A stretch of DNA of 64,000 nucleotides from Pseudomonas putida. GTDB lineage: Bacteria; Pseudomonadota; Gammaproteobacteria; Pseudomonadales; Pseudomonadaceae. Both the position numbers and the translations under genes were made by a program. A model generated the notes under the pieces. The model made no database searches. It was not told where the DNA came from and worked only from the letters and a program-made list of their open reading frames with translations. Position 1 is the stretch's first letter; each line of letters starts with the position of its first letter. The DNA lies in NCBI RefSeq assembly GCF_016406145.1, contig NZ_CP066306.1, positions 5,332,001 to 5,396,000 on the forward strand, written 5' to 3'. Below are positions 17,407 through 26,546 of the stretch, in pieces.

Positions 17407-18113
17407 GCCTGTTCGCCTGGCTGCGCCCTGCCGCGCCGGCCCTGGACGATGCACTGCATCAACGCCTGGCGCGCCTGCCAAAACCCGCACCGCTGGGCGT
17501 GTGCTCGCTGCGTGATCAGCGCTGGGTGGTGCTGGACCTTGAGACCAGCGGCTTGAACCCCAACCGCGATCAGGTCCTGTCGATCGGTGCCGTAGCCATC
17601 GAAGACGGCGCCATCGACTTCTCCCAGCAGTTCGAGCGCACCCTGCACCGCCCGGCCCAGAAAACCAACGCCAGTGTACTCATCCATGGCCTGGGCCCGA
17701 GCGCCCTGGCCGCAGGCAGCGACCCGGCCGAGGCGTTGCTCGAACTGCTCGAGTTCATCGGTGACAGCCCGGTGCTGGCATTTCATGCACCTTTCGACCA
17801 GCGCATGCTGGCTCGGGCGTTGAAAGAAACCCTTGGTCATCGCTTGCAACTGCCCTTTCTCGATGTCGCTGAACTGGCGCCCATGCTCAACCCAGACACC
17901 GTACTGCGCGAAGCCGGGCTGGATGACTGGGTGGCGCGCTTCGGGCTGCAGGTGGATGAGCGCCACCACGCCAGCGCAGACGCCCAAGTCACTGCTGAGC
18001 TGGCGTTGATCCTGTTCAGCCAGGCCCGTCGCCAGCAGCTCGACAGCCCGTTGCAGCTGGAGCAGCGGTTGCGCAGGTGGCGGCGGCGCAATGTGCAGGG
18101 GCATGGGCTTTAG
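17403..18113 (+). CDS. DnaQ-like 3'-5' exonuclease (DEDDh)
   Basis: A 236-aa exonuclease of the DNA polymerase III epsilon superfamily. The DEDDh residues are visible: D45 and E47 in VVLDLETSGL, an Asp in AFHAPFDQRML, and the His-x4-Asp pair in HHASADAQVTAEL. It is not dnaQ itself, which is about 245 aa and sits elsewhere beside rnhA; it is the paralogue that pairs with the upstream CBS/DUF294 gene. The two are translationally coupled, and this gene pair recurs in many pseudomonads by my recollection. Confidence 0.9.
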   Translation: MSLFAWLRPAAPALDDALHQRLARLPKPAPLGVCSLRDQRWVVLDLETSGLNPNRDQVLSIGAVAIEDGAIDFSQQFERTLHRPAQKTNASVLIHGLGPSALAAGSDPAEALLELLEFIGDSPVLAFHAPFDQRMLARALKETLGHRLQLPFLDVAELAPMLNPDTVLREAGLDDWVARFGLQVDERHHASADAQVTAELALILFSQARRQQLDSPLQLEQRLRRWRRRNVQGHGL

Positions 18114-18227
18114 AAACATACCCTTTGAAGGGGCTGCGCCCGTAGTATCGGACACCGCCCCCCCCATGACAGTCAGTGGCAACCCGATAAGCGTCCATTG
18201 CGCCACGCCCCCCGCCTCTGCAACAAT

Positions 18228-18242
18228 CGCGAATAATTATCG
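18228..18242. promoter_or_regulatory. Possible Fur box upstream of the FecI-type sigma gene
   Basis: Compared with the 7-1-7 Fur motif TGATAATnATTATCA, this site matches 10 of 14 positions, including the unbroken AATnATTATC. It lies about 35 nt before the sigma gene, as expected for iron repression. The left half is poor. Confidence 0.5.
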
Positions 18243-18276
18243 TTAGTTAACGCATTCGTTCCGGGGGGGACACTGC

Positions 18277-18795
18277 TTGTCTTCTGCTCAGAGCCCACAC
18301 GCCGAACTGGTCGGTGCGCTGTACCGCGACCATCGCAGCTGGCTGCTTGCCTGGCTGCAACGCAGCATGGCCTGCCGTCAGCGTGCTGAAGACCTGAGCC
18401 AGGACACCTTCGTGCGTCTGCTCGGGCGCGAACAACTGGACACCCCCCGTGAGCCGCGCGCATTCCTGGCCGCAGTGGCCAAGGGGCTGATGTTCGACCA
18501 CTTTCGCCGCGCCGCCCTGGAGCAGGCCTACCTGGCCGAACTGGCCCGCTTGCCGGAAGCCGAACAACCCTCCCCAGAGCTTCAGCACCTGATCCTCGAA
18601 GACCTCAAGGCCATCGACCGCCTGCTCGGCAAGCTGTCGAGCAAGGCACGCACGGCATTCCTGCACAATCGCCTGGACGGCATGGGCCACGCCGAAATCG
18701 CCGAGCGCCTGGGCGTATCGGTATCGCGGGTGCGCCAATACATCGCCCAAGGCATGCGCCAGTGCTATGTGGCCCTGTATGGGGAGCCGACGTGA
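18277..18795 (+). CDS. ECF sigma factor, FecI family (iron uptake)
   Basis: A 172-aa ECF sigma factor that directs RNA polymerase to iron-transport genes. Region 2 is at about 8-75 (ALYRDHRSWLLAWLQRSMACRQRAEDLSQDTFVRLL) and region 4 at about 105-165 (KLSSKARTAFLHNRLDGMGHAEIAERLGVSVSRVRQYI). The start is a TTG at 18277 with a GGGGGGGA stretch upstream; no better ATG is available. GTGA overlap with the fecR-type gene at 18792 shows tight coupling. A Fur-like site precedes it. Confidence 0.93.
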   Translation: MSSAQSPHAELVGALYRDHRSWLLAWLQRSMACRQRAEDLSQDTFVRLLGREQLDTPREPRAFLAAVAKGLMFDHFRRAALEQAYLAELARLPEAEQPSPELQHLILEDLKAIDRLLGKLSSKARTAFLHNRLDGMGHAEIAERLGVSVSRVRQYIAQGMRQCYVALYGEPT

Positions 18796-19748
18796 ACAAC
18801 TCACCGGTTTCTGCCGGGGTCCTTGAAGCTGCCATCGCCTGGAAACTGAGCCTGGACGACGGTACCGGTACGCCCGACGAGCGCAGCGAGTTCATGCGCT
18901 GGCATGCCGCCAGCGAAGAACACGCTCGCGCCTGGCGCCAGCTGGGCGCCCTCGATCAGCGGGTAAGTGCCGCCGCCGGCCACGCGCGCCAGGCCCTGCA
19001 GCAATCGCGCGCCGGGTTGCGCCGGCGGGTGGCCAAGGTGGGCGGAGGGCTGGCCGGCATGTTCCTGCTCGGCTCACTGCTGGCCTGGGTCGGCGCGCCC
19101 TCGCTATCGGCAAGCTACTGGTTGGCCGATCAGCGCACCGCCACCGGCGAACTGCGGACCTTGCGCCTGGAGGACGGCACGCTGCTGAGCCTGAACACTC
19201 ATACCGCGGTCGACATCGACTACGAAGGCGACCAGCGTGTACTGGTGCTGCACCAGGGTGAAATCTCGGTGGAGACCGGCCACCAGGACCCTCGCCCGTT
19301 GCTGGTGCGCACCGAAGATGGCCGCCTGCGCCCCTTGGGCACGCGCTTTCTGGTGCGTCGCGAAAACCATGGCACCCGCCTGGAAGTGTTGCAGGCCTCT
19401 GTCGCAGCGCAGCCGCTGAACAGTGGTGACGAGCAGGTACTGCGTGAGGGCCAGCAGGTGCTCATGAACGCAAATGGCCTGGGCCGTATCGCGCCAGTGC
19501 AAGCCGGTGCGGATGCCTGGACCCGCGGCATGCTGGTGGTGGACAACATACGCCTGGCCGACCTGGTAGCGCAGCTGGGCCAATACCGTAGCGGCCACTT
19601 GGGCGTAGCCGATGAAGTGGCCGACCTGCGCGTGACGGGGAGCTTCCCGCTGACTGACACCGAGCTGGCCCTCGCATCGCTGGTGCCCGCGTTGCCGGTG
19701 AAGATCGAGCGGCATACCCAGTGGTGGGTGAGCGTGGTGCCCAAGTAG
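18792..19748 (+). CDS. FecR-family anti-sigma/signal transducer
   Basis: A 318-aa inner-membrane protein. An N-terminal cytoplasmic DUF4880 domain (AIAWKLSLDDGTGTPDERSEFMRWHAASEEHARAW) is followed by one membrane helix at about residues 85-102 (LAGMFLLGSLLAWVGAP). The periplasmic FecR domain begins with the family motif ATGELRTLRLEDGTLLSLNTHTAVDI. The start is GTG at 18792, overlapping the sigma stop. It relays the receptor signal to the FecI-type sigma factor and is followed by the receptor after a 160-bp gap. Confidence 0.94.
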   Translation: MNNSPVSAGVLEAAIAWKLSLDDGTGTPDERSEFMRWHAASEEHARAWRQLGALDQRVSAAAGHARQALQQSRAGLRRRVAKVGGGLAGMFLLGSLLAWVGAPSLSASYWLADQRTATGELRTLRLEDGTLLSLNTHTAVDIDYEGDQRVLVLHQGEISVETGHQDPRPLLVRTEDGRLRPLGTRFLVRRENHGTRLEVLQASVAAQPLNSGDEQVLREGQQVLMNANGLGRIAPVQAGADAWTRGMLVVDNIRLADLVAQLGQYRSGHLGVADEVADLRVTGSFPLTDTELALASLVPALPVKIERHTQWWVSVVPK

Positions 19749-19765
19749 CACCGTAGCGCCCCCGT

Positions 19766-19791
19766 GGAGCCGGCTTGCCGGCGATGAGGCC
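19766..19791. repeat. REP element, type B (GCCGGCAAGCCGGC family), single copy
   Basis: GGAGCCGGCTTGCCGGCGATGAGG, in the gap between the fecR-type and receptor genes. Related copies occur at 41364-41455, 44349-44442, 45783-45831 and 57938-58030. Confidence 0.75.
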
Positions 19792-19908
19792 TAAGCTGGC
19801 TGCGTACAAATACAAACCATTTCCACTTTTTTTCCAGATACCCCTGTCACTTCTGAAATCTCGCTCGGCAAGGAAGCAATTAGCACTTATCCGTCGAGGA
19901 ACCGCTGC

Positions 19909-22341
19909 ATGTCCCGTGCCGTTGATCGTATCCTGCGCCCCAGCCTGATGGCCTTGGCCATCGCCCTGGCTGCCCCGTTGGCCAGCACTGCCCTGTTCGC
20001 CGCCGAGCAGTCCGCACAGCGCGCCTACGACCTGCCCAGCGCCCCGCTGGCCACCACCCTGAACCAGATCGCCAGCCAGTCGGGCATCGCCCTGGCCATC
20101 GACCCGGCACTGGTCAGCGGCCGAAACTCGGCGCCGGTCAACGGCCAGTACGACGGCCTCGGCGCCCTGCAGGCCGCCCTGCTCGGTACCGGCCTGCAGC
20201 TGCAGCAGAGCACTGTCGGCAGCTACAGCCTGGTGGCTGTTCCTGATGGCAGCCTGGCGTTGCCCGAGACCGCGATCAATGCCGATGCATCGTACGAAAG
20301 CGCCTGGGGCCCGGTTGACGGCTACCTGGCCAAACGCAGCGCCGCGGGCACCAAGACCGATACCGCGCTGGTCGAAATTCCTCGTTCGATCTCCGTCGCC
20401 ACCCGTCAACAGATGAGCGACCGCGGCGTTCACAGCCTGGATGATGCGGTGCGCTACATGCCCGGCATCGTATCGGCCAGTTTCGGCAGCGACACACGCT
20501 ATGACTGGATGCGCGTGAGGGGCTTCGAACCGACTCAGTTCCTCGACGGCCTGCCGCTGCCACGTGGCGTTTACGCTAACCCGAAAGCCGAAACCTGGAA
20601 CCTGGACCGCCTCGCATTGCTGCGTGGCCCAGCGTCCTCACTCTACGGCCAGACCCCACCCGGCGGCCTGCTGGACATGGTCAGCCGCCGTCCGCAGGCC
20701 GAAAGCGCAAATGAAATCGAAGTGCAATACGGCAGCGACAACCACCGCCAGATCAACTTCGCCAGCACCGGCAAAATCGATGACCAAGGGCAGTTCCTGT
20801 ACGGCGTCAGTGGCGTGATTCGCGATGGCGGAACGCAGATCGACCATATAGACGACAAACGCTACAACATTGCCCCAAGCCTGACCTGGAACATCGACGA
20901 CGACACGTCACTGACCCTGCTGACCCAGTTCACCCGCGACGATACAGGCGCTACCAGCCAGTTCCGCCCCATTCAGGGCACCAAGATCGACATGCCATTC
21001 GGTAAGATCTCCCACCACAAGAACCTGGGGGATCCGGACTACGAGTTCTACGACCGTACCTACTACGCGCTGGGCTACGCCTTCGAGCACCGGATCAACG
21101 ATGTGTGGCAGTTCCGCCAGAACCTTCGCTATACCAAGACTGACCTGTCCTTTCAGACCATCACCCCTGGCAGCTACAACACAACCACTCCTCCGGTACA
21201 AGACGACGGTACCGTCAGCCGTATGTCCACCAACACCGATGAAGACATCAGCCAATTTGCAGTGGATAACAACTTCCAGGCTGACTTCACCACTGGGGAC
21301 ATCAGCCACACCCTGCTGGTCGGCCTGGACCACCAACGTGTCAACACCAATTACCTGTCGATCTTCGGCTTCAACGTGCCGGACAGCAACGTCATCAACC
21401 CGGTCTACGGGCTGCCAATCACACGGCCGGATCGCTCCACGGCGTTCTATGACTACAACCAGAAAACCCGCCAGACCGGCCTGTATGTTCAGGACCAGAT
21501 GGCGTTGGGCAACTGGCGCCTGACGCTGGGCGGTCGTGAAGACTGGGTGCATACCAGCACCAGGTTCCTGAACCAGGGCGATGCCACCAACACCCAGAGA
21601 GACAAGAAATTCAGCGGCAACGCGGCCATCAGCTACGTCTTCGACTCGGGCTTCGTGCCTTACCTTTCGTATGCCGAGTCGTTCCAGCCGGTCAGCAATG
21701 CTGCCGCATCCGCCACGGAGTCTTTCAAACCGACCGAAGGCAAGCAGTGGGAACTGGGCATCAAATACCAGCCACCGGGCTCCAACACCCTGTTGTCCGC
21801 AGCCGTATATGACCTGACCCAGAAAAACGTCTCGGTCACCAACAACGAGGGCGGTGTGACCGTTACTAGCCAGACCGGCGAAGTGAAGGTTCGTGGCCTG
21901 GAGTTGGAAGCCGTTTCCGACGTCACCGAAAATCTGAAGGTGACTGCGGCCTACACCTTGGCCAAATCCGAAGTGCAGGACGGCATCTACAAAGGCAACC
22001 GCCTGCAACTGATGCCTAACCAGCAGGCCTCGCTGTGGGCCGATTACACCTGGCACACCGGCGTGCTCGACGGCTTCGGCATCGGCGCTGGCGCGCGCTA
22101 CACCGGAAACACCTATGGCGATCAGGGCAACACCTGGCTGGGCAAGGCCGATGCGTACACCGTGTTCGATGCCTCCGTGCACTACGACCTGGGGCGCCTG
22201 AGCTCCAGCCTGAAGGGCGCATCGGTAGCGGTCAACGCGACCAACGTGTTCAACAAGGACTACATCTCCACCTGTGACAGTTACTACTGCTACTACGGTG
22301 ACGAGCGTAGCGTCGTCGCCAGCGCCAGCTACAAGTTCTGA
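19909..22341 (+). CDS. TonB-dependent siderophore receptor with N-terminal signalling (STN) domain
   Basis: An outer-membrane receptor of 810 aa. The signal peptide ends near ALFAAEQ (residue 35). The STN domain spans about 42-115 (RAYDLPSAPLATTLNQIASQSGIALAIDPALVSG), which marks a transducer able to contact FecR. The plug starts at about 155 (IPRSISVATRQQMSDRGVHSLDDAVRYMPGIV; RVRGF; LLRGPASSLYGQTPPGGLLDMVSRRP). The beta-barrel ends with the terminal aromatic pattern VVASASYKF. It resembles ferrichrome/hydroxamate-type receptors, but the ligand is inferred. The gap upstream (160 bp) holds a REP and presumably an ECF promoter. Confidence 0.95.
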   Translation: MSRAVDRILRPSLMALAIALAAPLASTALFAAEQSAQRAYDLPSAPLATTLNQIASQSGIALAIDPALVSGRNSAPVNGQYDGLGALQAALLGTGLQLQQSTVGSYSLVAVPDGSLALPETAINADASYESAWGPVDGYLAKRSAAGTKTDTALVEIPRSISVATRQQMSDRGVHSLDDAVRYMPGIVSASFGSDTRYDWMRVRGFEPTQFLDGLPLPRGVYANPKAETWNLDRLALLRGPASSLYGQTPPGGLLDMVSRRPQAESANEIEVQYGSDNHRQINFASTGKIDDQGQFLYGVSGVIRDGGTQIDHIDDKRYNIAPSLTWNIDDDTSLTLLTQFTRDDTGATSQFRPIQGTKIDMPFGKISHHKNLGDPDYEFYDRTYYALGYAFEHRINDVWQFRQNLRYTKTDLSFQTITPGSYNTTTPPVQDDGTVSRMSTNTDEDISQFAVDNNFQADFTTGDISHTLLVGLDHQRVNTNYLSIFGFNVPDSNVINPVYGLPITRPDRSTAFYDYNQKTRQTGLYVQDQMALGNWRLTLGGREDWVHTSTRFLNQGDATNTQRDKKFSGNAAISYVFDSGFVPYLSYAESFQPVSNAAASATESFKPTEGKQWELGIKYQPPGSNTLLSAAVYDLTQKNVSVTNNEGGVTVTSQTGEVKVRGLELEAVSDVTENLKVTAAYTLAKSEVQDGIYKGNRLQLMPNQQASLWADYTWHTGVLDGFGIGAGARYTGNTYGDQGNTWLGKADAYTVFDASVHYDLGRLSSSLKGASVAVNATNVFNKDYISTCDSYYCYYGDERSVVASASYKF

Positions 22342-22349
22342 GTACCCAG

Positions 22350-22368
22350 GGGCCGCTAAGCGGCCCCC
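22350..22368 (+). terminator. GC-rich hairpin after the TonB receptor
   Basis: GGGGCCGC-TAA-GCGGCCCC is a perfect 8-bp stem 9 nt past the receptor stop. No T-run follows, so it may attenuate or protect the 3' end rather than stop transcription. Confidence 0.5.
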
Positions 22369-22389
22369 ATGAGAAATTTCGGTACCGTG

Positions 22390-23502
22390 ATGAAAAGCCA
22401 AACCATCCGCCGCTGGTCCGTGATTCACACCTGGAGCAGCCTGGTCTGCACCCTGTTCCTGCTGTTGCTGGCCCTAACCGGCCTGCCGCTGATCTTCCAC
22501 CACGAAATCGAGCATCTGCTCGGCGACGCACCAAAGCTGCGCGAAATGCCTGCAGGCACCCCGCACCTGGACCTGCAGCAACTGGTGCTCAAGGCCGAGC
22601 AGCATCGTCCAGGCGAGGTGATGCAGTACTTCGGCTATGACGAAGACGAACGCAACGGCGTGGTGGCGATCACCGCTGCCACTGCGGGCACCGAACCCAA
22701 TTCGTCACACACCTTCATGCTCGACGCCCGCACCGGCGAAGCCGTCGCCATGCCGGCCGCCAACGGCGGTTTCATGATGATCATGCTGCGCCTGCACGTC
22801 GACATGTTCGCCGGGCTGCCCGGCAAGCTGCTGCTGGCGTTCATGGGTGTGTTGTTCGTTGTCGCGATCATCTCCGGCACCGTGCTCTACGCACCGTTCA
22901 TGCGCCGCCTGCAATTCGCCACGGTGCGCCACGACAAATCCCGCCGCCTGCGCTGGCTCGACCTGCACAACCTGATCGGGGTGGTGACCCTGGCCTGGGC
23001 GCTGACCGTCGGTGTAACCGGGGTCATCAGCGCCCTGTCCGACCTGGTCATCGCCGCCTGGCGCAACGACAGCCTGGCCGCAATGGTCGCGCCCTACCGT
23101 GACGCCCCACCACTCACCGAGCGCGCACCGGCCAGCCGCCTGCTGGACATCGCCAAGCAGGCCGCACCCGGAATGCGCCCAGACTTCATCGCCTTCCCCG
23201 GCACGCGGTTCTCCAGCGAGCACCATTACGCCGTGTTCATGAAAGGCGCCACCCACCTTACATCGCACCTGCTCACGCCCGTACTGATCGATGCGCGCAG
23301 CCTGCAGGTGACGGCAGTGGGCGAACGCCCCTGGTACATGGACGCCATGGGCCTCTCGCAGCCACTGCACTTCGGCGACTACGGCGGGCGGCCGATGCAG
23401 ATCCTCTGGGCAGTACTCGACGTGTTGACCATCATCGTGCTCGGCAGCGGCCTTTACCTGTGGTGGGGCAAACAGCGCAAAAACCGGGAGGCGCGGGCAT
23501 GA
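22390..23502 (+). CDS. PepSY-associated membrane protein (iron-uptake flavoprotein reductase-like)
   Basis: A 370-aa inner-membrane protein with about four helices: 15-33 (SLVCTLFLLLLALTGLPLIF), about 150-175 (LLAFMGVLFVVAIISGTVLY), about 195-225 and a C-terminal one (LDVLTIIVLGSGLYLWW). Conserved histidines (HTWSS, FHHEIEH, LRLHVDMF) fit the PepSY_TM family, whose members next to siderophore receptors are thought to reduce ferric siderophores. The start at MKSQTIRRW (22390) fits the family N-terminus; an ATG at 22369 is an alternative but sits on the terminator-like hairpin. Confidence 0.88.
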   Translation: MKSQTIRRWSVIHTWSSLVCTLFLLLLALTGLPLIFHHEIEHLLGDAPKLREMPAGTPHLDLQQLVLKAEQHRPGEVMQYFGYDEDERNGVVAITAATAGTEPNSSHTFMLDARTGEAVAMPAANGGFMMIMLRLHVDMFAGLPGKLLLAFMGVLFVVAIISGTVLYAPFMRRLQFATVRHDKSRRLRWLDLHNLIGVVTLAWALTVGVTGVISALSDLVIAAWRNDSLAAMVAPYRDAPPLTERAPASRLLDIAKQAAPGMRPDFIAFPGTRFSSEHHYAVFMKGATHLTSHLLTPVLIDARSLQVTAVGERPWYMDAMGLSQPLHFGDYGGRPMQILWAVLDVLTIIVLGSGLYLWWGKQRKNREARA

Positions 23503-23675
23503 GCCACAAATCGCAACCGACCCTGCGCATCTTCACCTGGCCTGCCGCCATCAGCCTGCTCGGCGCCGCCGGCCTGTTCGCCGCCTTGCTGGGTGACGGC
23601 GCGTGGGATGCCCTGGCCTGGCTGGGCCTGGGCATACCCGCGATCCTCGGGCTGCAGGGGCTATGCGGGCGATAA
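23499..23675 (+). CDS. Small 58-aa membrane protein coupled to the PepSY gene
   Basis: Starts within the PepSY stop (ATGA overlap at 23499) and encodes 58 aa with two hydrophobic segments (about 12-30 and 38-55) around a short acidic loop, GDGAWDALAW. It may assist the reductase-like neighbour in the membrane. The family has no function I know of. Confidence 0.75.
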   Translation: MSHKSQPTLRIFTWPAAISLLGAAGLFAALLGDGAWDALAWLGLGIPAILGLQGLCGR

Positions 23676-23741
23676 CCGGCTACCGCTTCGGCCCTTGCCC
23701 TGGGCCCTAACGTTGCGCCTCCCTGACCGAAGGAGCGCAAC

Positions 23742-26546
23742 ATGCTACCGCTGGAACGTATCGAATTCGTCGACCAACAGATCATCGCCCTGCTGGCACA
23801 ATTGCCAAGCCCCGACCGGCCGGGACTCACCCGTCAGCAGCTACAAGGCGAACTGGCTGAATACTGGGCAGCCTGCGACCCCCAGGGCCGCTCGCGCAGG
23901 GTCCGCCTATGCGATCTGCGCCGCGCCCTGATGCATGCCGAGTTGAATCTACGCCAAGGCGACCGGACCTTGCCCACCCCCGAGGCCGATGCCCTGAGCC
24001 TGTGCCTGGACCTGCCCAACGCCTGGCAACGCCGGCCCCAAGCGATGGCCACACGTGCCCAGATATACCGCCTGGTCCTCAGCCGTAGCCAGCCCCACAG
24101 CCGAGCGGTGCTGCCAGGTATGTTCGTGGTCATCACCGGTAACGACGAGGCTGCCGAGCTCACCCCGGAGCAGGCCCACGGGCCGGCGTTGCTGTGCGGC
24201 CTGACCCAAGGCATCGAGGCCTACGCATCGCTGGCCGAATTGCACCTTGAGCTGTGCGAACGCCTCGACGACCCACTGCAGGGTCCGCCACTGCTACGCC
24301 TGCTGGTCGATGGGGAGCGTATAGAGAACGCCGCCAAGGCCGACCGCCTGCGCTACGAATGGTATGCCGATGACCCGGTGCAAGCCCAGGTCGACGCCCT
24401 GATCGAAGCCCAGCGCCTGCGTGTCAACCACGCCTGGACATCTGCCCATGGCGCCCTGGCACCCGCCGCCGAGACGCTGCGCAGGGCCCTTTCACTGGCG
24501 GCCGAAGTCGGCAAGCAAGCGTTGCTCGAAACGCGCTACGGCCTGCTGCTGGAAAAAAACCTGCCCAACTGGTTGAGCACGGCAGGGCCCCAGGCGCTTA
24601 CGCACATCATGCAGACCATGCAACAACTGGTCGCCGCCGGCAATCGCATCGCCGCGCCAGGCATCCTCACCCTGGCGCAGTTCCGCGAGAAGGAGAGTTT
24701 GCAGAACTGGGCCCGCGCGCGCGTAGAGGAACGCCTGCGCCACGATCATGGCCTGCGCTACGCAGCCGCCGACATCATGGTACATGTGGTGCACAGCCGT
24801 CAGGCAGGTCCGCAGCTGAACCCCTTCAACCCATCGAGCTACGTCACCTGGCGAGGTTTCGAGCGCGTCGGTGGGCAGATGGTCGAGCTAACCAGGGAGA
24901 GTTACCCGCTGCACGAGCTGGCGTTGCGCAACCTGAACTGGTTCGACTACGACTATTGGCTCACCGCCCGGGTAACCCACCGTCAAGACAAGCCATTACC
25001 CGAAGCGCTGAACCCGGCCTACATCAAGGCGATGATCAGGCACCTGAATGTCGGCGGTAGCTATCATGCCTACCTGAAAACCCAGTTGATCGATTCCCCG
25101 GTCGGGGGATGGCGGCTCAATGCCCATGCTTTGATCAACCGCGCCCGCATGCGCGCCGAGGCCGCCAAGGCACTTTACGCCGGGCACTTTGGCCTTGCCT
25201 ATCAGGCTGACCAGGGCTACCGCTGGGTACGTCAGGTACTGGACTACCCACACAACGCGCTGCGCCCCCCGGTGGACAACCAGCGCATCACCGTGCGCCA
25301 ATTGACGATCCATGGCCATACCCTGCAAGGCGTTTTGCTGATCAATGCCGAAAGTGCCGGCACAGGCGCGTTCATCCTCTACACACCGGACGCACCCGAC
25401 CGCCGCGCCTGGCGCGGGCTGAGCAATGCCCGCGAACTGATGCGGCTGCTACGCACACAACCCGACCTACGCGCCTACGCCGCCAGCCGCCTGCCCCTGC
25501 TGGCGCCTGTCCGTATCGAACAGCTGCTGAGCAAGGGCCGGCTCAGCCCCGTACTGCGCACTCCAGCCATCGAAAATGAGCTGTTCTTTGCCTACTACAT
25601 GGCTCAGGTGCGCGGCTGGTTGGCAGTGGTCGATGCCCAGAGCCGCACCACCGGGGAAGCCGATCTCCAACAGGGCACCGACCTGATCTGGCGCTTGCTC
25701 GACCTTATCAGCCTGGTGCTGCCCGCCCGTGTGCAGGTTCCGCTCGCGCTGGGGCGCATGGTGATCGAGATCTGGAACGGCCTGGAAGCCTTCAGCGAAG
25801 ACGATATCAACGGCGTGCTGACCCATACGTACAACGCCCTGAGCTATGCCAACGACGCTGGTACCAGCGTCGTCAGCACCGGCCTGATGCGCCGGATGAT
25901 GCGTGGCATGCCAACGCAACCACCGTTGCCACTACCCTCGCGCTACAGCGTCACGCCTGCGCTGGAACACCTACGCTACGCCATTGACGGTGTGCACGGC
26001 GAAGGCGTGTTCGAGAAAGCATCGACATTCGAAGGGCTGACCCTGTATTTCATCCAGGATGCCCACGGCCGGTATTACAAGGTCTCATTCGACGGCCATC
26101 GCTGGCGGGTCATCGACCCGACCCAACCCGACGCTTACCTGCTGCAGCCGGTCAAACGCCTGGCCAATGGCAACTGGGTCATCGACTCACCGGTGCTGTG
26201 GTACGACGGCCTTCCCGATCTGCCGCAGTTGTTGGCCAGCTGCCGCCTGCAGCCGCCATTGGCGGGTGAGGTGGTGGACACGCTGGCAGGGTTGTATCGG
26301 GCAGACGACCAGCTTTATCTGCAAACCCCTGCCGGGCAACTGCCAGTGCGCGCGCACCTGCTCGCCGGGCGCTACCACCTGTTGATCCCGCACGCACGGG
26401 AAGCCGGCGTGGTGCCGTGGGCGATCCTGCGCTGGCAAGACCGGCAGTGGCGCGTCCGTGTGCGCCAGGCAGGGCGCAGCAGCGATTGGCTGGCGCTGCC
26501 GGATGCCTACTCGCCGAGCCTTGGCAACAACCGGTCGAGCCGCTGA
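23742..26546 (+). CDS. Large DUF6543 / dermonecrotic-toxin-like protein
   Basis: 934 aa, no signal peptide or membrane helix of note. Mid-protein segments are typical of the Pseudomonas dermonecrotic-toxin-like (DUF6543) family: ANNO region about 290-545 with FREKESLQNWARARVEERLR, NPFNPSSYVTWRGFERVGG, LHELALRNLNWFDYDYW, LNVGGSYHAYLKTQL and FILYTPDAPDRRAWRGL. The C-terminal third has repeated YYKVSFDGHRWRVIDP and NGNWVIDSP-like segments. Family members are often 1,500 aa or more, so this is a short one. RBS GAAGGAGC precedes the ATG. The 3' end overlaps the convergent kinase gene by 40 bp. Activity and target are unknown; no secretion system lies nearby. Confidence 0.75.
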   Translation: MLPLERIEFVDQQIIALLAQLPSPDRPGLTRQQLQGELAEYWAACDPQGRSRRVRLCDLRRALMHAELNLRQGDRTLPTPEADALSLCLDLPNAWQRRPQAMATRAQIYRLVLSRSQPHSRAVLPGMFVVITGNDEAAELTPEQAHGPALLCGLTQGIEAYASLAELHLELCERLDDPLQGPPLLRLLVDGERIENAAKADRLRYEWYADDPVQAQVDALIEAQRLRVNHAWTSAHGALAPAAETLRRALSLAAEVGKQALLETRYGLLLEKNLPNWLSTAGPQALTHIMQTMQQLVAAGNRIAAPGILTLAQFREKESLQNWARARVEERLRHDHGLRYAAADIMVHVVHSRQAGPQLNPFNPSSYVTWRGFERVGGQMVELTRESYPLHELALRNLNWFDYDYWLTARVTHRQDKPLPEALNPAYIKAMIRHLNVGGSYHAYLKTQLIDSPVGGWRLNAHALINRARMRAEAAKALYAGHFGLAYQADQGYRWVRQVLDYPHNALRPPVDNQRITVRQLTIHGHTLQGVLLINAESAGTGAFILYTPDAPDRRAWRGLSNARELMRLLRTQPDLRAYAASRLPLLAPVRIEQLLSKGRLSPVLRTPAIENELFFAYYMAQVRGWLAVVDAQSRTTGEADLQQGTDLIWRLLDLISLVLPARVQVPLALGRMVIEIWNGLEAFSEDDINGVLTHTYNALSYANDAGTSVVSTGLMRRMMRGMPTQPPLPLPSRYSVTPALEHLRYAIDGVHGEGVFEKASTFEGLTLYFIQDAHGRYYKVSFDGHRWRVIDPTQPDAYLLQPVKRLANGNWVIDSPVLWYDGLPDLPQLLASCRLQPPLAGEVVDTLAGLYRADDQLYLQTPAGQLPVRAHLLAGRYHLLIPHAREAGVVPWAILRWQDRQWRVRVRQAGRSSDWLALPDAYSPSLGNNRSSR

